Translations under genes and position numbers: made by a program | The notes under the pieces: generated by a model | Told to the model about the DNA's origin: nothing | The model's database searches: none | Seen by the model: the letters and a program-made list of their open reading frames with translations, nothing else | NCBI RefSeq assembly: GCF_012396235.1 | Contig: NZ_JAAXPA010000024.1 | Location: 1-64,000 of the forward strand | Direction: 5' to 3' | Source of the DNA: Rhodococcus opacus | GTDB lineage: Bacteria; Actinomycetota; Actinomycetes; Mycobacteriales; Mycobacteriaceae | Length of the DNA: 64,000 bases | Shown: positions 59,036 to 64,000 of the stretch, one piece after another | How positions within the stretch are numbered: the stretch's first letter is position 1 | Layout of the letters: every line of letters begins with the position of its first letter

Positions 59036-61573
59036 TCACACGGCGAGATGCCGAGCGAGATAAGCGGCGGTGGCGGAGCCGGCCGTCTCGGCAACGACCG
59101 TCGGTGGTCCCGAGGCGATGATCCGGCCGCCGTTGTCTCCCCCGCCGGGCCCGAGATCGATCATCCAGTCCGCCGCGGCAATGACCGGCATGTCGTGTTC
59201 GACGAGTACGACGGTATTTCCCGCCGCGACGAGCCGTCGCAACACCACCATGAGGCGATCGACGTCGGCAGGGTGCAATCCGGTGGTCGGTTCGTCGAGT
59301 ACGTAGAGCGTGTGCCCGGATCGGAGGCGCTGCAGTTCGCTGGCGAGTTTGACGCGTTGCGCCTCCCCGCCGGACAGGGTGGTGGCGGATTGGCCGAGCC
59401 GCAGATATCCGAGACCGACTTCGACGAGCATGTCAAGGCTTTTCGCCGCCGCCGGGACGTGACTCAGGAAAGCACGGGCGTCGTCGACCGTCATCGCGAG
59501 GACGTCGGCGATCGTCCGGCCGTCGACGAGGACCTCGAGGGTCTCCGCGTTGTACCGTGCGCCCGCGCAGGCCGGGCACGGTGCGGAGGCCTCGGGCAGA
59601 AACAGCATGCCGATGGTGATCGAACCGGCTCCCTCGCATTCCTCGCAACGGCCGCCACTGACATTGAATGAGAATCGGCCCGGACTGTATCCGCGTTCAC
59701 GGGCAACGGGGTGTGCGGCGAAGAGTTTCCGGATCACATCGAAGAGGCCGGTGTAGGTCGCAAGATTCGAGCGCGGGGTCCGCCCGATCGGGGTCTGGTC
59801 CACGCGCACCAGCCGGTTGATGTGTCCGAGCCCGTGGGCGGCCACGACCGTCGGCTCGGCGTTCTTCTCGCGCTCCTCGGTCAGTACGACCGTGGAGTCG
59901 TCGGCGTCGTCTCCCCCGGTGTCGGCGCCGGGTTCGCTGTCGACGCCGAGGTGTTGGGCGACGACGTCGGTGAGAACCCGGCTCACGAGTGTGGATTTGC
60001 CCGATCCGGACACACCCGTGACCGCGGTGAGCACCCCGAGCGGGATTCGCACGGTCAGATCCCGCAGGTTGTGCATCGTGATGCCGGCGAGTTCGATCCA
60101 CCTGCTCGGCGGTCCGGGCTCGGGGTAACTCTCGGCGGTTCCGAAAAGGTATCGGCGAGTTATGGATTCGGGGACGTGCGCGAGACCGTCCACCTCACCG
60201 CTGTAGAGTACCCGCCCGCCGTGCTCCCCGGCTCCGGGACCGACGTCGACGATCCAATCTGCCGCGCGGACGACGTCGAGGTTGTGTTCGATGACGAAGA
60301 CGGAGTTTCCTGCCGCGCGTAGCCGCCGCACGGCGGTGACCAGTGCCTCGGTGTCGGCGGGATGCAGGCCTGCGGACGGTTCGTCGAGGACGTACAGCAC
60401 TCCGAACAGACCTGATTGCAGCTGGGTGGCCAGCCGCAGGCGCTGAAGTTCGCCCGGCGAGAGGGTGGTGGTCGAACGGGCGAGACTCAGGTATCCCAGC
60501 CCGAGCTCCGTCAGACCCGCGAGGCGGCCGCGAAGGTTGTCTACCAGCGCCGCGGATGCTCGTTCGGTTGCGTCGCTTGCGGCGGAATCGCGGGATACGA
60601 CGACGGCGTCGAGGACCGAGGCCAGATCGGCCAGTGACAGTTCCGTGGCGTCGGCTATGTCGAGGCCGGCGAACCGGACGGCCAGCGCCTCGGGGCGCAG
60701 CCGTTTGCCGTTGCAGGCACTGCAGGGCCGGGACACCAGATATCGGGCGACCTTCGCCCGCTGGGTTGCGCTCTTCGTCGTCGCGTAGGTGTGCAGAACG
60801 TAGGTGCGGGCGCTCGAGAACGTTCCCTGGTAGTCGCGCACCATCTTGCCCGGGTCGCGCACGGGTGACACCGTGACCGTGGGTTGTTCCTCGGTCGTGA
60901 GGATCCACTCACGCTGGTCTTCCGGGAGCTCGGACCAGGGGCGGTCCACGTCGATACCGAGTGTGTCGAGGATGTCGCGGTAGTTCTTGCCCAGCCAGGC
61001 GCCGGGCCATGCGGCGACGGCACCGCCGCGGATACTTCGGCTCGGGTCCGGCACCAGGGCATCGATATCGACGTCGTGGGTGCGTCCGAGTCCGTGGCAG
61101 GCTGGGCATCCGCCTTCGGGTGTGTTGGGCGAGAACGCGTTCGAGTCGAGGACGGGGGCACCCGGCGGGTAGGTACCGACTCGGGAGAACAGCATCCGCA
61201 ACACGTTCGAGATGTGGGTGAGGGTGCCGACCGACGATCGGGCGGAGGTGTGACCGCGGGCCTGCTGCAAGGCAACCGCTGGTGGAAGCCCGGTGATGTC
61301 CCCAACCCTGGGCGCTCCGATCTGATCCATCAGCCTGCGTGCGTACGGGGTGACGGACTCGAGGAACCGCCGTTGCGCTTCGGCGTAAATGGTGCCGAAG
61401 GCCAACGACGACTTGCCCGATCCCGAGACTCCGGTGAACGCGACGATGCAGTCCCGGGGAATGACCACATCGACGTGGGCGAGGTTGTGTTCGCTGGCGT
61501 CGAACACTGCGATGCCGTTGAGGTCCTGGGCACGTGGCGCTGCAGCCTGCGGTGCGGGATCGAAGGTGGGCAC
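59036..61573 (-). CDS. UvrA-like ABC-ATPase
   Basis: The 845-aa protein has two ABC ATPase halves, each with Walker A (GVSGSGKSSL; GVSGSGKSTL), signature (LSPGELQRLRLA; LSGGEAQRVKLA) and Walker B (LDEPSAGLHP; LDEPTTGLHP), and UvrA-type zinc cysteines (CPACHG, CSACNG, CEECEG, CPACAG). It is shorter than housekeeping UvrA (about 950 aa) and belongs to the UvrA-like paralogues linked in some actinobacteria to drug self-resistance. GTG 61573 with GGGAG six bases upstream matches the family N-terminus. ATG 61702, overlapping the E1 stop as TGATG, would add 43 residues and couples translation. Confidence 0.9.
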   Translation of the reverse strand: MPTFDPAPQAAAPRAQDLNGIAVFDASEHNLAHVDVVIPRDCIVAFTGVSGSGKSSLAFGTIYAEAQRRFLESVTPYARRLMDQIGAPRVGDITGLPPAVALQQARGHTSARSSVGTLTHISNVLRMLFSRVGTYPPGAPVLDSNAFSPNTPEGGCPACHGLGRTHDVDIDALVPDPSRSIRGGAVAAWPGAWLGKNYRDILDTLGIDVDRPWSELPEDQREWILTTEEQPTVTVSPVRDPGKMVRDYQGTFSSARTYVLHTYATTKSATQRAKVARYLVSRPCSACNGKRLRPEALAVRFAGLDIADATELSLADLASVLDAVVVSRDSAASDATERASAALVDNLRGRLAGLTELGLGYLSLARSTTTLSPGELQRLRLATQLQSGLFGVLYVLDEPSAGLHPADTEALVTAVRRLRAAGNSVFVIEHNLDVVRAADWIVDVGPGAGEHGGRVLYSGEVDGLAHVPESITRRYLFGTAESYPEPGPPSRWIELAGITMHNLRDLTVRIPLGVLTAVTGVSGSGKSTLVSRVLTDVVAQHLGVDSEPGADTGGDDADDSTVVLTEEREKNAEPTVVAAHGLGHINRLVRVDQTPIGRTPRSNLATYTGLFDVIRKLFAAHPVARERGYSPGRFSFNVSGGRCEECEGAGSITIGMLFLPEASAPCPACAGARYNAETLEVLVDGRTIADVLAMTVDDARAFLSHVPAAAKSLDMLVEVGLGYLRLGQSATTLSGGEAQRVKLASELQRLRSGHTLYVLDEPTTGLHPADVDRLMVVLRRLVAAGNTVVLVEHDMPVIAAADWMIDLGPGGGDNGGRIIASGPPTVVAETAGSATAAYLARHLAV

Positions 61574-61701
61574 AACTGCTCCCGGTGTCGGTTCGTGCTC
61601 GGACAGGTTACGTCCCAGTCTTACTCGAGGGGTGGAACCATGTGTACTGGCGACGTTCTTTCGGCGAGAGTCCGCCCCGGATTCCGGCCCGACCAATGCC
61701 A

Positions 61702-63927
61702 TCAGCTCACCTGTGCCAACTTGATCGCCGCGGCCTCGATGGTGTCTTCGGAGAGCAGGACCCCGAGGGCGGCATCGCCGAGCGGGATGAAACTGTCCTC
61801 ACTGGCTACTCGCGCGAGACGGCCGGTGAAACCTTCGTCGATCAGGGCGGTGACGACTCCCTCCGCGACGCCCCCGGAAGATCGGGTTTCGTCGACGACG
61901 AGCACCCGTCCGGTGGCGTTCGCCTCTCCGAGGATGTCGTGCACGGGTAGCGGTGCGAGCCACCGCATGTCCACCACACGCGCGGCGATGTGTGCCTTCT
62001 CGAGCCGGCGCGCGACCCGCAGACTCATGTACACCCCGTTGCCGAACGTGACGATCGTCAGGTCGGTGCCGTCACCGTACGTGCGGGCGGAGCCGATCGG
62101 CACGTGATTCTCGGCCCGCTTCACCGGATCCGGATACGCGGCCAGCCACTGCTCGTCACCGTCCTCGTACAGATCCCGGGTGTGATACAGCGCAATCGGT
62201 TCCAGATACACACACACCGCCCCCGCGGTCCGCGCGGCCGCCGCGCACGTGTGCATCATGGCCGCGGCGTCGTCGGGGCGCGCCGGCGACGCCACGACGA
62301 TACCGGGGATGTCACGCAATGCGGCGACGGCATTGTCGTTGTGGAAATGACCGCCGAACCCCTTCTGATACCCGTATCCCGCGACCCGCACCACCATCGG
62401 ATTGCGATACTGACGGTCGGAGAAGAACTGCAACGTCGCACCCTCCCCGCGGATCTGATCGGCGGCATTGTGCAGATACGCCAGGTACTGGATCTCCGGG
62501 ATCGGCAACAACCCGGACACCCCCGCGCCCAGCGCCAGTCCCAGGATCGCCTGCTCGTCGAGAAGCGTGTCGAACACGCGCGCCGACCCCGCCTTCTTCA
62601 TCAGACCCCGCGTCACCCCGTAGACCCCGCCCTTGCGGGCCACGTCCTCACCGAACACCAGCGCCTCGGGGTACTCGATGAGAACATCGAGCAGGGCGCG
62701 GTTGATCGAGAGGGCGAGAGTCAGTAGGCCCTCGTGTTCGGGCATTGGGCTGCCGACGATCAGGGCTCGGCGGGCCGGGTAGGTCCGTCGTGGTTCGGCC
62801 GCCATCGCCTCGTCGAGTCCCTCGGTCAGTGGCCGCATCACTGCGGCAGGACTGTCGAGTTGCGGCAGCTCGCTGACTTCCTCTGCGAGCGTGGACACCT
62901 CGGCGCGCTTGTCGTCGTAGAGCGCGAGGACGTCGTTGGGGCTCAGGTTCCCTCGCTCGATCAGCAGCTTCGCCGTGCACAGCACCGGATCCCGGTCGAA
63001 GTCTGCGGTGATCTCGGTCGTGGTGCGATAGGCGGCTTCGAAGTCGGAGCCGGCGTGGCCCATCAACCGCACGGTGCGCAGGTGCAGGAACGCCGGCTTG
63101 CGGTGCCTGCGAACCCAGTCGGCGGCATGCTTCGCGGTGGCGTAGGCCATCGGGAGGTCGGATCCATCGACCGTGAAGTACTCGAGACCCTCACGGTTGC
63201 CGAAGTTCGCGGAGATCCACCCCTTCGGCGTCCTGGTGCTGATGCCGATCCCGTTGTCTTCGCAGACGAACAACAGCGGAAGCGGAAGTCCCTGGAAGGC
63301 CGAGTGGATGGCGGTGTTGATCGCGCCGATCGCGGTCGAGTGATTCGCCGAGGCGTCGCCGAAACTGCATACCGCGATCGCGTCCTCGGGCCACGCGGAG
63401 AGCACGTTCAGTTTGGCGGCGCGGGCGATGGAGAAGGCGACGCCGACCGCGCGGGGCAGGTGAGATGCGATCGTCGAGGTCTGGGGAATGATATTGAGGT
63501 CGTGGCGGCCGAACACCTTGTGCCGGCCGCCGGACATCGGTTCCTCGGTGGCGGCGACGACGCCGAGAAGCACATCGCGCAGCGGGTTGCTGCCCCGGAC
63601 CTGCCGGGCGCGTTGGAGGAAGAACGCACCGGAACGGTAGTGCAGCAGCGCCGGGTCGGTGGGTCGGAGGGCTCCCGCGACGACGGCGTTGCCTTCGTGC
63701 CCGGACGAGCCGATCGTGTAGAAGCCCTTGCCCTTCGCGCGAAGCCGTCGGGCAACCAGATCCAGGTGCCGACTGCCCAATTGAGAATCGAACAGGTCCA
63801 GGGTTTGCTGCACGAACAGGCTCGACGCTGTCTCGACGGGCTGGTCGTGATCGCTCGCTCCCGGACGTGTCGTATCGGCCATCGCGGCGACGGTGGTGGT
63901 GAAGTGATCATCGATCTGTTCGGCCAT
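61702..63927 (-). CDS. Fused alpha/beta E1 of a 2-oxoacid dehydrogenase complex
   Basis: The 741-aa thiamine-diphosphate enzyme combines E1 alpha (residues about 20-370; SSGHEGNAVVAGAL, HYRSGAFFLQRA and the ThDP motif GDASANHSTAIGAINTA) and E1 beta (about 395-741; FGEDVARKGGVYGVTRGL, GPxP-like IPEIQYLAYLHNAADQIRGEGA, VDETRSSGGVAEGV). Such fusions act on branched-chain 2-oxo acids or acetoin. GDA instead of GDG starts the ThDP motif. CAGGAG precedes ATG 63925-63927. No E2/E3 gene is within the window, so these would be upstream or elsewhere. The UvrA-like gene follows in apparent translational coupling. Confidence 0.88.
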   Translation of the reverse strand: MAEQIDDHFTTTVAAMADTTRPGASDHDQPVETASSLFVQQTLDLFDSQLGSRHLDLVARRLRAKGKGFYTIGSSGHEGNAVVAGALRPTDPALLHYRSGAFFLQRARQVRGSNPLRDVLLGVVAATEEPMSGGRHKVFGRHDLNIIPQTSTIASHLPRAVGVAFSIARAAKLNVLSAWPEDAIAVCSFGDASANHSTAIGAINTAIHSAFQGLPLPLLFVCEDNGIGISTRTPKGWISANFGNREGLEYFTVDGSDLPMAYATAKHAADWVRRHRKPAFLHLRTVRLMGHAGSDFEAAYRTTTEITADFDRDPVLCTAKLLIERGNLSPNDVLALYDDKRAEVSTLAEEVSELPQLDSPAAVMRPLTEGLDEAMAAEPRRTYPARRALIVGSPMPEHEGLLTLALSINRALLDVLIEYPEALVFGEDVARKGGVYGVTRGLMKKAGSARVFDTLLDEQAILGLALGAGVSGLLPIPEIQYLAYLHNAADQIRGEGATLQFFSDRQYRNPMVVRVAGYGYQKGFGGHFHNDNAVAALRDIPGIVVASPARPDDAAAMMHTCAAAARTAGAVCVYLEPIALYHTRDLYEDGDEQWLAAYPDPVKRAENHVPIGSARTYGDGTDLTIVTFGNGVYMSLRVARRLEKAHIAARVVDMRWLAPLPVHDILGEANATGRVLVVDETRSSGGVAEGVVTALIDEGFTGRLARVASEDSFIPLGDAALGVLLSEDTIEAAAIKLAQVS

Positions 63928-64000
63928 GAGTCCGGCTCCTGAGGGGCAGGTGATCGTCGTCTGCTGGGCGGTGCAACGGGTGGGGTCAGACGATGTTTGT

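Noticed and set aside
60884..62107. 407-codon plus-strand frame opposite the UvrA-like/E1 junction
   Set aside because: It runs antisense across two well-identified genes.
1..64000. tRNA, rRNA, known riboswitches, transposases or prophage genes
   Set aside because: None could be recognised by reading; a covariance-model scan (Infernal/Rfam, tRNAscan) would be needed to exclude small RNAs.

Overview
The window is high-GC, densely coded DNA from a mycolic-acid actinomycete, most likely a Rhodococcus or a close Nocardiaceae relative. The basis is the family content: DUF2252, DUF3105, DUF305, DUF5313, DUF1707, AMIN-like lipoprotein, SirA-type sulfite reductase, actinobacterial Ser/Thr kinases and small Ala-rich secreted proteins. 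GTG/TTG starts and ATGA overlaps are common. I saw no rRNA, tRNA, CRISPR array, transposase or phage structural gene.

Layout. 0-3 kb: an alanine module (end of ald, then an amino-acid permease and an alanine racemase that both carry disabling lesions). 3.5-8.1 kb: a DUF1931 histone-fold-like protein, a small secreted protein, an APC permease overlapping a berberine-bridge-type oxidase, and an HNH protein. 8.1-11.3 kb: a three-gene minus-strand operon of a GTP-cyclohydrolase-II-like protein, a DUF1688 protein and uracil phosphoribosyltransferase, which is the gene set of the URC uracil-catabolism pathway. 11.7-23 kb: DUF2252, a TetR gene and a PadR gene each with well-formed operators, a Ca2+/H+ antiporter, a tyrosine phosphatase, small hypothetical genes, DUF3105, a nucleoside hydrolase and a DsrE protein. 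23-39 kb: a signalling-rich block with a poly-gamma-glutamate hydrolase, a degenerate membrane pseudokinase, a FAD enzyme paired with a STAND-like ATPase, a CapA protein, a HicB-like regulator, a 1012-aa kinase with two Kelch propellers, a PAS/GAF/GGDEF gene with two compensating frameshifts, an orphan NarL-type histidine kinase and the ruins of a second one. 39-46 kb: lipoprotein, exonuclease III, an LVIVD propeller gene overlapping a DUF305 gene, and a ParA/small partner partition-like pair. 46-53 kb: esterase, small secreted and membrane proteins, helicase-associated-domain protein, several gene remnants and an alcohol dehydrogenase. 53-57 kb: a sulfurtransferase - HemQ-like - OhrR-like - DUF5313 operon divergent from sulfite reductase. 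57-64 kb: ANTAR protein, methyltransferase remnant, secreted protein, and a UvrA-like ATPase behind a fused alpha/beta 2-oxoacid dehydrogenase E1.

How genes work together. The clearest pathway is the URC operon. The clearest regulatory circuits are PadR/DUF1707 (two palindromes between divergent genes), TetR with paired inverted repeats, and OhrR with a 45-bp near-palindrome. The sulfite reductase and sulfurtransferase suggest sulfur metabolism beside thiol/peroxide sensing. About ten broken genes lie in 64 kb. Several breaks fall in G/C homopolymers, so some may be sequencing errors. Others (histidine kinase, methyltransferase, OsmC, MerR, CMD and HD remnants) carry multiple lesions or deletions and look genuinely decayed.
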